A DNA stretch of 64,000 nt from Qipengyuania sp. (GCA_019745075.1 JAIETR010000003.1:1-64000), one strand, 5' to 3'. Shown: positions 1-8,408, numbered from the stretch's first letter. The notes: generated from the letters alone by a model not told the origin. A program made the numbers and translations.

Positions 1-93
1 GAGATCGTCCAGACCGTTTATGCGCACCCGACCTTGAGCGAGATGATGCACGAAAGCGTGCTCGCGGCTTACGGGCGCGCGCTGCATATCTGA
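1..93 (+). CDS. lpd: C-terminal end of dihydrolipoyl dehydrogenase (probable), cut by the window edge
   Basis: The first 30 codons are open from base 1 and end in TGA at 91-93. They contain AHPTLSEMMHE followed by an ending in RALHI. The His-Pro-Thr-x-Ser-Glu signature near the C-terminus is characteristic of dihydrolipoyl dehydrogenase (E3 of the 2-oxo acid dehydrogenase complexes); the His and Glu form its catalytic base pair at the dimer interface. Only the tail is visible, so related class I pyridine-nucleotide disulfide oxidoreductases cannot be fully excluded. Confidence 0.7.
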   Translation, partial: EIVQTVYAHPTLSEMMHESVLAAYGRALHI

Positions 94-113
94 TTTGCGA
101 CTATTTGAGGAAA

Positions 114-127
114 GTATTACGTAATAC
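114..127. promoter_or_regulatory. Perfect 14-base palindrome, candidate operator of the toxin-antitoxin operon
   Basis: GTATTACGTAATAC reads identically on both strands and ends two bases before the antitoxin ATG at 130. It is much more AT-rich than its surroundings. AbrB/MazE antitoxins commonly repress their own operon by binding palindromes in the promoter. The position suggests it overlaps the promoter or the mRNA start. No Shine-Dalgarno sequence lies between the palindrome and the ATG, so a very short or absent leader is possible. Confidence 0.6.
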
Positions 128-129
128 CA

Positions 130-357
130 ATGGAGGTCACCAAGACTTCAAAGCATCAGGCCACGGTTCCGGCCGAGGTTCGTGCGGCGCTCGGGCTGCG
201 CGCGGGCGATGCCATCGAGTGGGTTGTGGGCGATGACGGTGTCGCGCGCGTTCGCAAGGCCAGCCGCATCGACTGGGCATGGATGAAGCTGTCCGAGGAG
301 AGCTTCGCCGAGGATTGGCTAAGCCCCGAAGATGAGGAGGCCTGGCGTGACCTTTGA
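130..357 (+). CDS. AbrB/MazE-like antitoxin
   Basis: This 75-residue protein has an N-terminal swapped-hairpin AbrB/SpoVT DNA-binding domain (about residues 1-45). Its signature is a Thr-Ser-Lys-x-Gln-Ala-Thr-Val-Pro run followed by AALGLRAGDAIEW. The acidic tail (residues 55-75, rich in Glu, Asp and Trp) is the kind of segment that wraps around and blocks a MazF/PemK toxin. The toxin gene follows directly and overlaps it by 11 bases. The product should neutralise the toxin and repress the operon through the palindrome just upstream. No clear ribosome-binding site precedes the ATG. Confidence 0.85.
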   Translation: MEVTKTSKHQATVPAEVRAALGLRAGDAIEWVVGDDGVARVRKASRIDWAWMKLSEESFAEDWLSPEDEEAWRDL

Positions 358-700
358 CGTCTTCGACGTCGTCGTCACGCATTTCCCCTTCGCCGACCGC
401 AGCGCCGAAAAGAAGCGTCCGGCTGTTGTTCTGTCGGGGTTTGACAACTTCGGATCGGCGACGGGCGTCGCGCTGGTCGCGATGATAACCACTGGACGTG
501 CTTCGCAATGGCCGCTCGACGTGCCCGTGGGCGATCTTGACGCCGCCGGGCTGAAGCACAATTGCGGGGTCAGGATGAAGCTGGCGACGCTCGATTTCCG
601 GCATATCGAGCGAAAGCTGGGGGGATTGGCGGAGGGCGACCGCAAGGCTGTATCGGAATCGCTTAAGCAGCTGCTGCCGTTCGAAATCGGGACAGCATGA
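347..700 (+). CDS. PemK/MazF-family endoribonuclease toxin
   Basis: This protein of about 117 residues belongs to the PemK/MazF family, whose members cut mRNA at short sequence motifs and halt growth when the antitoxin is lost. Visible family features are the N-terminal FDVFDVVVTHFPFAD strand, the KKRPAVVLSG strand and the later LDFRHIERKLGGL segment. I chose GTG at 347 because AGGAGG lies at 335-340, six bases upstream, and the protein then begins MTFDVFDVVV like its homologues; an in-frame ATG at 332 would add five residues. Its TGA (698-700) overlaps the ATG of the antiporter gene by four bases. Confidence 0.85.
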   Translation: MTFDVFDVVVTHFPFADRSAEKKRPAVVLSGFDNFGSATGVALVAMITTGRASQWPLDVPVGDLDAAGLKHNCGVRMKLATLDFRHIERKLGGLAEGDRKAVSESLKQLLPFEIGTA

Positions 701-2547
701 CCGGTATTCTGATCCTCGCCTTCCTGATCCTCGTCGCCGGGCTAGTGTCGGTCCCCATCGCGACGCGGTTCGGGCTCGGCTCGGTGCTCGGCTATCTGCT
801 CGCGGGCATGGCGATCGCGCCGGTGCTGGGCGCGCTCGACGTCGATGTCGAAGCGCTGCAGGTCTTCGCCGAATTCGGCGTGGTGATGATGCTGTTCATC
901 GTCGGACTCGAATTGGAGCCCAGGACGCTGTGGGCGATGCGCGGCAAGTTGATCGGGACGGGCGGTGGGCAAGTGGTACTGACCACGCTGGCGCTCGCGG
1001 CGGTGGCGCTGCTCGACGGCCGGCCGTGGCAGACCGCGCTTGCCATCGGCATGATCCTCGCGCTGTCCTCGACAGCGATCGTGGTCCAGTCGCTGACCGA
1101 GAAGGGCCTGCTCAAGAGCAGCGGCGGCGAGAGCGCGTTCTCGGTGCTGCTGTTCCAGGATGTCGCGGTGATCCCGATCCTCGCGCTCCTCCCGTTGCTG
1201 GCGCTGCCCGGCCTGGCGATGGCGGGCGGGGAGGCCGCGCATGGCCACGGCATCGACCTCACTTCCGGGCTGCCGGCGCTGCTCGCGGCGGTGGTGCGCA
1301 TCGCTGCGGTGGTGGCGGTGGTGCTGATCGGCAACTACCTCACCCGCCCGGTCTTCCGCTATATCGCCAGCGCCAACCTGCGCGAGCTGTTCACCGCTGC
1401 CGGCCTCGTCTTCGTGATCGGCATCGCGCTGCTGATGAGCATGGTCGGCTTGTCGCCCGCGCTCGGCACCTTCCTCGCCGGGGTGGTGCTCGCGAACAGC
1501 GAATACCGCCACGAGCTCGAAAGCGACATCGACCCCTTCAAGGGGCTGCTGCTCGGGCTGTTCTTCATCACCGTTGGCGCCAGCGTGAACTTCGGCCTGC
1601 TGGCGGCGAGTGCCGGCAAGGTGCTGTTCTGGGCGGCGGTGACAATCGCGGTGAAAGTGGCGGCGCTGCTGCTGGTCGGCCGCCTCTCGGCCCTCAGGCG
1701 CGAGGCGCTGTGGCTGTTCGCGCTCAGCCTGCCGCAGGCGGGCGAGTTCGCCTTCGTGCTGATCGCCTTCGCGCTCGGCAACGCCATCCTGCCGGGGCCG
1801 CTCGCCGATCTCTTGCTGCTGGTGGTGGCCGCGACCATGCTGGCGACGCCGTTGCTGTTCATCCTCTACGACAAGGTGATCGCGCACGCCTATTGCGGCG
1901 CGGCCGCGGCGCGCGAGGCCGATGTCATCGAGGAGGAGAACCCCATCATCGTCGCCGGGCGCGGCCGCGTGGGCGGTATCGTCGATCGCATGCTGGATGC
2001 CGCGGGGCATCGTGCCACGGTGATCGATTACGACAGCGAGCATATCGAGCAGTTGAAGCTGTTCGGCGTCCGCAGCTTCTTCGGCGACGCCACCCGCCCC
2101 GATTTGCTGGCGAGCGCCGGGATCGCGCGCGCCAAGCTGCTGATCGTGGCGCTCGACGAGCGCGAGCAGATCGACAAGCTGGTGCGCTATGCGGTCGCGA
2201 ACTTCCCGAACCTTCACGTCGTCGCCCGCGCCAAGGACCGCGACCACGTCTATCATCTGTGGGCGATGGGCTGCCGGGACGTGATCCGCGAGACCTATGA
2301 CAGCGCGCTGCGCATGGGCCGCTCGGCCTATGAGGCGCTGGGCGCCGACCGCCAGACCGCACAGGCTATGGCCGATGCCTTCGAAACCCGCGACCGCAGC
2401 TCGATGCGCGAGGTCGCCGACCTCTACCGCCTCGACGTGCCGAGCTGGGAGAATCCCGAGCTGATCGCCAAAATCCGCGAGCTGCGCGACGAATGGGACC
2501 CCAAGCTGCGCGAACAGATGGACGAGATCGTGTCGCGGGGGCGTTAG
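697..2547 (+). CDS. Kef-type monovalent cation:proton antiporter (CPA2 family) with TrkA-N domain
   Basis: This 616-residue inner-membrane protein is built like KefB/KefC. An N-terminal Na+/H+ exchanger domain of about 12 helices covers residues 1-385. A cytoplasmic RCK/TrkA-N nucleotide-binding domain from about residue 415 starts with GRGRVGG and contains FFGDATRPDLL. Such proteins exchange K+ or Na+ for H+, often gated by glutathione adducts or nucleotides. The ATG overlaps the stop of the upstream toxin gene in an ATGA arrangement, so the three genes are probably co-transcribed. The ion and gating ligand cannot be told from sequence alone, so no symbol is given. Confidence 0.9.
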   Translation: MTGILILAFLILVAGLVSVPIATRFGLGSVLGYLLAGMAIAPVLGALDVDVEALQVFAEFGVVMMLFIVGLELEPRTLWAMRGKLIGTGGGQVVLTTLALAAVALLDGRPWQTALAIGMILALSSTAIVVQSLTEKGLLKSSGGESAFSVLLFQDVAVIPILALLPLLALPGLAMAGGEAAHGHGIDLTSGLPALLAAVVRIAAVVAVVLIGNYLTRPVFRYIASANLRELFTAAGLVFVIGIALLMSMVGLSPALGTFLAGVVLANSEYRHELESDIDPFKGLLLGLFFITVGASVNFGLLAASAGKVLFWAAVTIAVKVAALLLVGRLSALRREALWLFALSLPQAGEFAFVLIAFALGNAILPGPLADLLLLVVAATMLATPLLFILYDKVIAHAYCGAAAAREADVIEEENPIIVAGRGRVGGIVDRMLDAAGHRATVIDYDSEHIEQLKLFGVRSFFGDATRPDLLASAGIARAKLLIVALDEREQIDKLVRYAVANFPNLHVVARAKDRDHVYHLWAMGCRDVIRETYDSALRMGRSAYEALGADRQTAQAMADAFETRDRSSMREVADLYRLDVPSWENPELIAKIRELRDEWDPKLREQMDEIVSRGR

Positions 2548-2598
2548 ACGTGGAACCGCGCGGGCCCGCGCGGATTGCTCTCCTCGAGGAGAGATGCG

Positions 2599-2778
2599 AT
2601 GGAATACGAGATCGGCGACGACCCGCAGGGTCTGCCCGACCGCCCCGAATGCGATCGCGACGGCGGCTTGGGCGAAGACCGAATCTTTTTCCGCCCCGCG
2701 CCGGCCAAGCTCGTCAACCGTCACGACGACGCGCGTGAGGAAAACGCCCCGCTCAAGCAGATGGGCGAAGCGGCGTAG
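2599..2778 (+). CDS. Small hypothetical protein, possible
   Basis: In the roughly 310-base gap between the antiporter and the MFS gene there is a 59-codon frame starting with ATG at 2599, five bases after AGGAGA (2588-2593). The product is highly charged and acidic (starts MEYEIGDDPQGLPDRPE, ends PLKQMGEAA), with no membrane segment or signal peptide. I do not recognise it. A second frame starting at 2594 overlaps it and looks like a shadow because it is Arg/Ser/Thr-rich. The rest of the gap holds nothing I can identify. Confidence 0.35.
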   Translation: MEYEIGDDPQGLPDRPECDRDGGLGEDRIFFRPAPAKLVNRHDDAREENAPLKQMGEAA

Positions 2779-2860
2779 CTGGCGGGCCACGCTCGACGTG
2801 GATGCGCACGGTGTCTACGCCAGGGCGCGATGACCGCGCTCATCCATCGCAACGAAGGCC

Positions 2861-4168
2861 TTACTTGATGGCGGCCAATTCCACGCCCTTTGTCTCGCGC
2901 GCCAGCAAAGCGCTGACGCCGCTGATCAGGCAGGCGGTGGCGACGTAGACGGCGATCGGAGTGGCCGATCCATATTCCCGGTACAGCCAGATCGCGACGA
3001 TCGGGGCCAGTGAGCCGGCGACGATCGAGGTGAGCTGCGTGGCGATCGATACGCCGGAATAGCGGGTACGGGTTGGGAACAGTTCAATGATGAAGGCAGC
3101 CTGCGGTCCGTACATCGCGCCGTGAAGGAAGAGGCCGACGACAAGCGCCACGTAGATCGAAAGCGTGTCGCCGCTGCCGAGCAGCGGAAACAGGAGAAAG
3201 CTGAATGCGGCCAGGCCGAAAGCGCCGAACGCATAGACGGGCCGTCTTCCGATCCGGTCCGAAAGCAGGGCGAAGCCGGGGATAGCGAAGAACTGAACTG
3301 CGGCACCGAGCACCAGCGCGTTCAGTGCGAGACCGCGACTCTCGCCGACCAATTCGACGAGGTAGGTCAGCGTGAACACGAACAGAATGTAACCCGATAT
3401 ATTTTCTCCGAACTTCAAACCCGCGCCGAGCAGCAGCGCCCTGGGCCGCTCGCGCAGCACGTCGATGGCGGGCAGATTCGGCGGCGGCTCGGTCGCCAAC
3501 GCCTGCTCGAACAGCGGGCTCTCGGTCACCCGGTTGCGGATGTACCAGCCGACCGCCACGAGCAGCGCGGACATCAGGAACGGCACGCGCCAGCCCCATT
3601 CCAGGAACTCGGCTTCGGTCTGGATGCCGGCCATCAGCGCCAGCAAGGCGGCGGCAAGCAGGTTTCCGGCCGGAACGCCCGCTTGCGGCCAGCTCGTCCA
3701 GAATCCCCGCCGTGCGTCGTCGCCATGCTCCGCGGCCATCAACACCGCCCCGCCCCATTCGCCGCCGATCGCGAAGCCTTGAATCAGTCGCAGGACGATC
3801 AGGCCGATCGGTGCCCAAACGCCGATTGCGGCATACGTCGGCAGCAGGCCGATCAGCACGGTCGCTACGCCCATCAACACAAGGCTCAGCATCAGCAGCC
3901 GCTTGCGCCCCATGCGATCACCATAATGGCCGAAGACGATGCCGCCGACAGGCCGGGCGAAGAAGCCGACGGCATAGGTGGCAAAAGCGAGCAAGGTGCC
4001 GGTGAGCGGATCATACTGCGGAAAAAACAGCCGATTGAAGACAAGCGCGGCCGCAGAGCCGTAGAGAAAGAAATCGTACCACTCGATTGTCGTGCCGATC
4101 AGGCTCGCCATAATGACGCGGCGTAACGGCGTCCGCTCACGATGCGCTGACAGTGCCCTCGACGCCAT
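2861..4168 (-). CDS. MFS transporter of the metabolite:H+ symporter (MHS) family
   Basis: A 435-residue, 12-helix major facilitator protein resembling ProP, ShiA and KgtP. The first helix carries SLIGTTIEWYDFFLYGSAAAL, typical of the MHS family. The loop between helices 2 and 3 has GHYGDRMGRKRLL, the MFS motif A, and the central loop carries the repeat SDRIGRRPVY. The substrate is probably a small organic acid or zwitterion taken up with protons, but it cannot be read from sequence. I placed the start at 4168, where a strong AAGGGGGAAG lies six bases upstream; GTG or ATG codons further upstream would add up to 31 residues but lack ribosome-binding sites. The gene stands alone on its strand. 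Confidence 0.88.
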   Translation of the reverse strand: MASRALSAHRERTPLRRVIMASLIGTTIEWYDFFLYGSAAALVFNRLFFPQYDPLTGTLLAFATYAVGFFARPVGGIVFGHYGDRMGRKRLLMLSLVLMGVATVLIGLLPTYAAIGVWAPIGLIVLRLIQGFAIGGEWGGAVLMAAEHGDDARRGFWTSWPQAGVPAGNLLAAALLALMAGIQTEAEFLEWGWRVPFLMSALLVAVGWYIRNRVTESPLFEQALATEPPPNLPAIDVLRERPRALLLGAGLKFGENISGYILFVFTLTYLVELVGESRGLALNALVLGAAVQFFAIPGFALLSDRIGRRPVYAFGAFGLAAFSFLLFPLLGSGDTLSIYVALVVGLFLHGAMYGPQAAFIIELFPTRTRYSGVSIATQLTSIVAGSLAPIVAIWLYREYGSATPIAVYVATACLISGVSALLARETKGVELAAIK

Positions 4169-4420
4169 GTCCACTTCCCCCTTGGCCAGTTCCTGGATGC
4201 TCGCGGACGAAATTTGTCGCGCGCGCTCATTCGATTCGGCCATCGTCTTGTATTGCGGCACGCGCGTCGAGCAAGACCGTCAGAACAATGGTGGGCTCCT
4301 CGGAAACTGGCCAAGAGCGTGCGATAGGCCTGCGACCATCTCCACGCTGCGCGCTCCGATTGAGAACCCGGACCATTCCTGATGACATTGGGGCCCGTGC
4401 CCGCTAGCCGCCAATCCTAA

Positions 4421-4510
4421 GGACAGGTGGCCGAGTGGTTTAAGGCAGCGGTCTTGAAAACCGCCGTGGGTTTACGCTCACCGTGGGTTCGAATCCCACC
4501 CTGTCCGCCA
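4421..4510 (+). tRNA. tRNA-Ser (anticodon TGA)
   Basis: The acceptor stem GGACAGG (4421-4427) pairs perfectly with CCTGTCC (4500-4506), followed by discriminator G and an encoded CCA (4508-4510). The anticodon loop contains CTTGAAA, giving anticodon TGA (serine, UCA codons). The long variable arm expected for tRNA-Ser lies between the anticodon stem and the T arm GGGTTCGAATCCC. Immediately downstream the last ten bases, CTGTCCGCCA, are repeated once (4511-4520). Confidence 0.95.
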
Positions 4511-4584
4511 CTGTCCGCCACGACGCGTGCCGATCGCGGGTCCAATTCACTTGCCCTACATGCTGGCATGGCGACAATGACCCC

Positions 4585-5601
4585 ATGCCCTTCAGACGCT
4601 TCCTCGTCGCCGCCGCCATCCTCGCCAGCGCCTGCACCGGGCCGCGGCTCGCCGCGCAGGAGATGTCGTTCGACGCCTACCTCCAGGTCCTCAAGGCGCG
4701 TGCGAGGGCGGAGGGCGTCAGCGAGGGCGCGATCGCCCGCATGACCGCCGGCCTCACGCCGGACCAGCGCGCGATCCAGCTCGACCGCGCGCAGCCGGGC
4801 GGGGCCTCGGGCAGCGGGTTCCCGCCGCTCGCGCCCTATATCGCGGACCATGTCGATGCCGCGCGCATCGCGGGCGGGCGGCGCGTCATGGCCGCCAGCG
4901 GCGACACGCTCCGTCGGGTCGAGGCGCGCTATGGCGTCCCGGCGGAGATCCTGGTCGCCATCTTCGGTCACGAGAGCGGCTATGGCGGGGTCAGGGGCAA
5001 TTTCGACCTCGCGCAGGCTCTCGCGACGCTGGCCTGGGAAGGGCGCCGCCGCGAGCTGTTCGCGGGCGAGTTCGTCGATCTGCTCAGGATCGCCGACCGC
5101 GGCTTTTCACGCCGCGAGCTCAGGGGCAGCTGGGCCGGCGCCTTCGGCAATCCGCAGTTCCTGCCCAGCGTCTATCTGCGCCTCGCCACCGACGGCGACG
5201 GCGACGGGCGCGCCGACATCGTGAACAATCGCGCCGACACCTTCGCCTCGATCGCGAACTATTTCCGCGACGCGGGCTGGCGGCGCGGGCAGCCCTGGGG
5301 CGTGCGCGCCTCGGTCCCCGCCGGCTTCGACGTAGACGCACTGGCGAACAAGCTGGTCGCGCCGCAGTGCCCGCGCGTCCACGTCCGCCACAGCCAGTTC
5401 AAGACCGTGCGCGAATGGCGCCAGCTCGGCATTCAGCCTCGGCGCGCCCTCGGCGACGACGTGCTGGTCTCGCTGTTCCGCCCCGACGGCCCCGGCACCC
5501 CCGCCTGGCTGCTGACCGGCAATTACCGCGTGATCCTCGAATACAATTGCTCGAACTACTACGCCATGAGCGTGGGACTGCTCGCCGACGCCATTCGCTA
5601 G
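4585..5601 (+). CDS. mltB: Lytic murein transglycosylase, MltB/SLT_2 family
   Basis: This 338-residue exported enzyme cleaves peptidoglycan glycan strands to 1,6-anhydro-muropeptides. The N-terminus MPFRRFLVAAAILASAC is a signal peptide with a possible lipobox ending at Cys17, so it may be an outer-membrane lipoprotein, although Ala rather than Leu at -3 makes this uncertain. The catalytic Glu is E130 in IFGHESGYG, and GAFGNPQFLPSVYL marks the SLT_2 fold. The DGDGDGRADI segment resembles the calcium-binding loop seen in MltB/Slt35. I took ATG at 4585 because it gives the signal peptide; an in-frame codon at 4483 would start inside the tRNA. It begins the co-directional run that continues with dacC. 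Confidence 0.88.
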   Translation: MPFRRFLVAAAILASACTGPRLAAQEMSFDAYLQVLKARARAEGVSEGAIARMTAGLTPDQRAIQLDRAQPGGASGSGFPPLAPYIADHVDAARIAGGRRVMAASGDTLRRVEARYGVPAEILVAIFGHESGYGGVRGNFDLAQALATLAWEGRRRELFAGEFVDLLRIADRGFSRRELRGSWAGAFGNPQFLPSVYLRLATDGDGDGRADIVNNRADTFASIANYFRDAGWRRGQPWGVRASVPAGFDVDALANKLVAPQCPRVHVRHSQFKTVREWRQLGIQPRRALGDDVLVSLFRPDGPGTPAWLLTGNYRVILEYNCSNYYAMSVGLLADAIR

Positions 5602-5668
5602 AGCTTGGCCGGTGATGATCGCCCGGCGTCCGCTCGCCAAGCGGCGGGCGGCGCGGTAGGGGCGGAGC

Positions 5669-6838
5669 ATGCCGATCCGGGCCAAGACCGCAATCCTCGC
5701 CGCCTTGCTGCTCGCCGTGCCCGCCGCGGCCGCGGCGCCGCCGATCGTGCCGGCGGTTCCCAGCGTCGAGGACGCGCCGATCGCGCTTCTGATCGACCTG
5801 TCGAGCGGACAGACACTCTATGCCCGCGAGGCGGACCGGCGCTTCATGCCGGCCTCGATCGCCAAGGCGATGACGACCTATGTCGCTTTCGAGCGCATGG
5901 CGCAGGGCAGGCTGTTCCCCGAGCAGGTCACCGCGATGCGGCCCGAGACCTTCCGGCTGTGGGGCCGTGTCGGCTCGACCATGTATCTCGCCGAGAACGC
6001 CCCGGTGACGATCGACGCGCTGCTGCATGGGGTGACCACCGTATCGGCCAATGATGCCGCCGTGGTCTTGGGCGAGGCGGCGCTCGGCTCGGTCTCCGCC
6101 TGGGTCGTCGAGATGAACCGCGCGGCGCGCGCGCTCGGAATGCGCGACAGCCATTTCGGCACTCCGAACGGGTGGATGGACGAAGGTCATACCTGGGTGA
6201 CCGCGCGCGACCTCGTCACGCTGGCGTCCGCGACGATCCAGCGGCATCCCGCCTATTACCGCCATTTCGTGGGCGCGCGGGCGTTTTCCTACAACGGTAT
6301 CGCGCAGCGCAACCACGATCCGATCACCGGCGTGGTGCCGGGCGCGGACGGGATCAAGAGCGGCTTCACCAACCAGGCCGGCTACGGCTTTCTCGGCAGC
6401 GCGCAGCGCGGCGGGAGGCGGCTGGCGATGGTGGTCGCCACGAGCCCCACCGGGCGCCAGCGCAACGCGGCTTCACGCGCCTTCATGGAATGGGGCTTCC
6501 AGGCTTTCGACAGCCGCATCCTGTTTCCCGTGGGCACGACTCTGGCGCGCGTGAAGGTTCAGAACGGTGGACTTCGCCATCTCGATGCGGTCGCGCCGCG
6601 CCCGATCCGGCTGGCGATGCCGGTGGGGGCGCATCCCAGGGTGTCGCTCAAGGTGCGTTACGATGGCCCGCTGCGCGCGCCGATCGTCGAGGGCGAGCGG
6701 GTCGCCGAGCTGGCGATCTTCTTCGACGGCCGGCAGGTCAGCACGCTGCCGCTTGTCGCCAAGCGCTCGGTCGCCAGCGCGACCCAGCTCCAGCGCGTGT
6801 TCAACGGCATCGCGGGGTGGCTGCCGTGGAATTGGTAG
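5669..6838 (+). CDS. dacC: D-alanyl-D-alanine carboxypeptidase, peptidase S11 family (PBP5/6 type)
   Basis: This 389-residue periplasmic enzyme removes the terminal D-Ala from peptidoglycan pentapeptides. It has a cleavable signal peptide (residues 1-23, Ala-rich) and the three penicillin-binding motifs of S11 enzymes: S63-I-A-K66, S126-A-N128 and K230-S-G232. The C-terminal PBP5_C domain (from about residue 280) is followed by an amphipathic tail ending in GWLPWNW that would anchor the protein to the inner membrane. The start follows GGGGCGGAG. Its last 13 bases overlap the tmk start, and with mltB upstream it forms a cell-wall pair. The paralogue (dacA, dacC or dacD) cannot be fixed exactly. 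Confidence 0.9.
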   Translation: MPIRAKTAILAALLLAVPAAAAAPPIVPAVPSVEDAPIALLIDLSSGQTLYAREADRRFMPASIAKAMTTYVAFERMAQGRLFPEQVTAMRPETFRLWGRVGSTMYLAENAPVTIDALLHGVTTVSANDAAVVLGEAALGSVSAWVVEMNRAARALGMRDSHFGTPNGWMDEGHTWVTARDLVTLASATIQRHPAYYRHFVGARAFSYNGIAQRNHDPITGVVPGADGIKSGFTNQAGYGFLGSAQRGGRRLAMVVATSPTGRQRNAASRAFMEWGFQAFDSRILFPVGTTLARVKVQNGGLRHLDAVAPRPIRLAMPVGAHPRVSLKVRYDGPLRAPIVEGERVAELAIFFDGRQVSTLPLVAKRSVASATQLQRVFNGIAGWLPWNW

Positions 6839-7467
6839 GGCGCTTCATCGCCTTCGAGGGCGGGGAGGGGGCGGGCAAGTCCACCCAGGCGCGATTGCTG
6901 GCCGAGGCGCTTGAAGCGCGCGGGACAAGCTGCGTGCTCACCCGCGAGCCGGGCGGAACGCCAGGGGCCGAGGCGATCCGCGCGCTGCTGCTTCATCCGC
7001 CCCTGGACAAAATGGGGAGCGAAGGCTGGGGCGCCGAGGCCGAGGCGCTGCTGTTCGCGGCCGCGCGCGCCGATCACGTCGCGAAGCTCATCCGCCCCGC
7101 GCTCGCGGACGGCAAATGGGTGATCTGCGACCGTTTCCTCGATTCGAGCCGCGCCTATCAGGGCGCCGCGGGCGCGCTCGGCGATGGCGAAGTGCGCGCG
7201 CTTCACGCCATCGGCAGCGGGGGGCTGCTGCCCGATCTCACGATCGCGATCGCGGCCTCGCCGAACCAAATCTCCGCTCGCCTCGCCGCGCGAGATCGGG
7301 GGCGGGCCGACGCGATCGGCGGGCGCGGCGCCGATTATCACGCCCGCGTCGCCGAAGCCTTCCGCGGCTTCGCCGCCGCCGAGCCCGATCGCTTCGCGCT
7401 CGTCGACGGCGAGGGTTCGGTCGCGGACGTCCACGCGCGCATCCTGGCCGCGGTTGCGGGGCTATGA
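6826..7467 (+). CDS. tmk: Thymidylate kinase
   Basis: A 213-residue kinase that phosphorylates dTMP to dTDP. The P-loop is FEGGEGAGKST (residues 10-20), TREPGGTPGAEAIR binds the nucleotide, and CDRFLDSSRAYQG (101-113) is the DR(Y/F) motif with the family-specific DSS. I chose GTG at 6826, which gives the normal length and the N-terminus MELVGRFIAFEG; another GTG at 6817 would add three residues. It overlaps dacC by 13 bases and holB by four (ATGA), so translation is probably coupled. Confidence 0.93.
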   Translation: MELVGRFIAFEGGEGAGKSTQARLLAEALEARGTSCVLTREPGGTPGAEAIRALLLHPPLDKMGSEGWGAEAEALLFAAARADHVAKLIRPALADGKWVICDRFLDSSRAYQGAAGALGDGEVRALHAIGSGGLLPDLTIAIAASPNQISARLAARDRGRADAIGGRGADYHARVAEAFRGFAAAEPDRFALVDGEGSVADVHARILAAVAGL

Positions 7468-8408
7468 TCGGGCACGACGAAGCCTGGCAGGCCTGGCGCT
7501 CGGCGCTGGCCGGCGAGCGGATGCACCATGCCTGGCTGCTCACCGGCAAGGCGGGGCTGGGGAAAAGCGCCTTCGCCTTCGCCGCCGCGCACGAGCTGGT
7601 GGGAGGCGGCCCCGATCCCGCGCAGCATCCCGATATCCTCGTCCTCACCCATGGCCCCAAGACCAAGGAGGACGAGAAGAAACGCGACGATGGCAAGCCT
7701 TGGGAGCGCGCACGCGGGATCAAGATCGACCAGATCCGCGAAATCCAGCGCCGGTTGACCACCCGGCCGACGCTGGGGGAACGGCGCGCGGTCATCGTCG
7801 ATCCCGCCGACGATCTCGAGCGCCCCGCCGCCAACGCGCTGCTCAAGAGCCTCGAGGAGCCGCCGGTCGGGACATATTTCCTCCTTGTCAGCCACAGCCC
7901 GGCCCGGCTGCTGCCGACGATCCGCTCGCGCTGCCGCACGCTGCGCTTCGCGGCGCTGAGCGACGAGGCGCTGAGCCGCTTCCTCGCGGAACAGACCGAT
8001 GCCCCGGCGGACGAGCGCGCCGCGGCAGTTGCGTGGGCGGCCGGATCGCCGGGTGCGGCGCTCGGCTTCGTCGCGATGGGGCTGGCGGCGAGTGCACGGA
8101 CGATGCGCCACATCCGCGACAGCGGCGATGCGGACTTTACCGCGCGCGGCGAACTGACCGCACTGATCGGGGCGCGGCCCGAGCGCGAACGGCTGCGCGC
8201 GGTGCTCGATCTCGCGCGCGCCACGGTGGCCGAGGATATCGAACGCCTTCCGCCGGGCCTCGCCACCCGCCGCATCGCCGCGCATGAGGGGCTGGTGCGG
8301 CTGACCGGCGAATATCCGACCTTCAACTACGACACCGGGCTGCTCGCGCTCGAGATCGGCAACTTGCTCGCGGGTTGCGCGGCGGCTAGCGCACGCGCCG
8401 ATGGCTGA
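7464..8408 (+). CDS. holB: DNA polymerase III subunit delta prime
   Basis: A 314-residue clamp-loader subunit. The Walker A-like loop is GKAGLGKS (28-35), the conserved PAANALLKSLEEPP follows at 122-135, and the SRC motif that supplies the arginine finger is at 156-158. The tmk-holB-metG-tatD order is common in alphaproteobacteria. Where E. coli delta prime has its zinc-binding cysteine cluster (after the Walker A helix), this protein has HELVGGGPDPAQHPDIL with no cysteine, so the zinc module is absent. It overlaps tmk by four bases and metG by eight. Confidence 0.92.
   Translation: MIGHDEAWQAWRSALAGERMHHAWLLTGKAGLGKSAFAFAAAHELVGGGPDPAQHPDILVLTHGPKTKEDEKKRDDGKPWERARGIKIDQIREIQRRLTTRPTLGERRAVIVDPADDLERPAANALLKSLEEPPVGTYFLLVSHSPARLLPTIRSRCRTLRFAALSDEALSRFLAEQTDAPADERAAAVAWAAGSPGAALGFVAMGLAASARTMRHIRDSGDADFTARGELTALIGARPERERLRAVLDLARATVAEDIERLPPGLATRRIAAHEGLVRLTGEYPTFNYDTGLLALEIGNLLAGCAAASARADG

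Noticed and set aside
742-2790. 682-codon open frame on the minus strand opposite the antiporter gene
   Set aside because: The translation is rich in His, Arg, Gln and Glu with no domain, and it mirrors a well-supported gene. Such antisense frames are common in GC-rich DNA.
4511-4520. Attachment site of an integrated element at tRNA-Ser
   Set aside because: No integrase, phage or island genes follow; mltB and a housekeeping run start right after.
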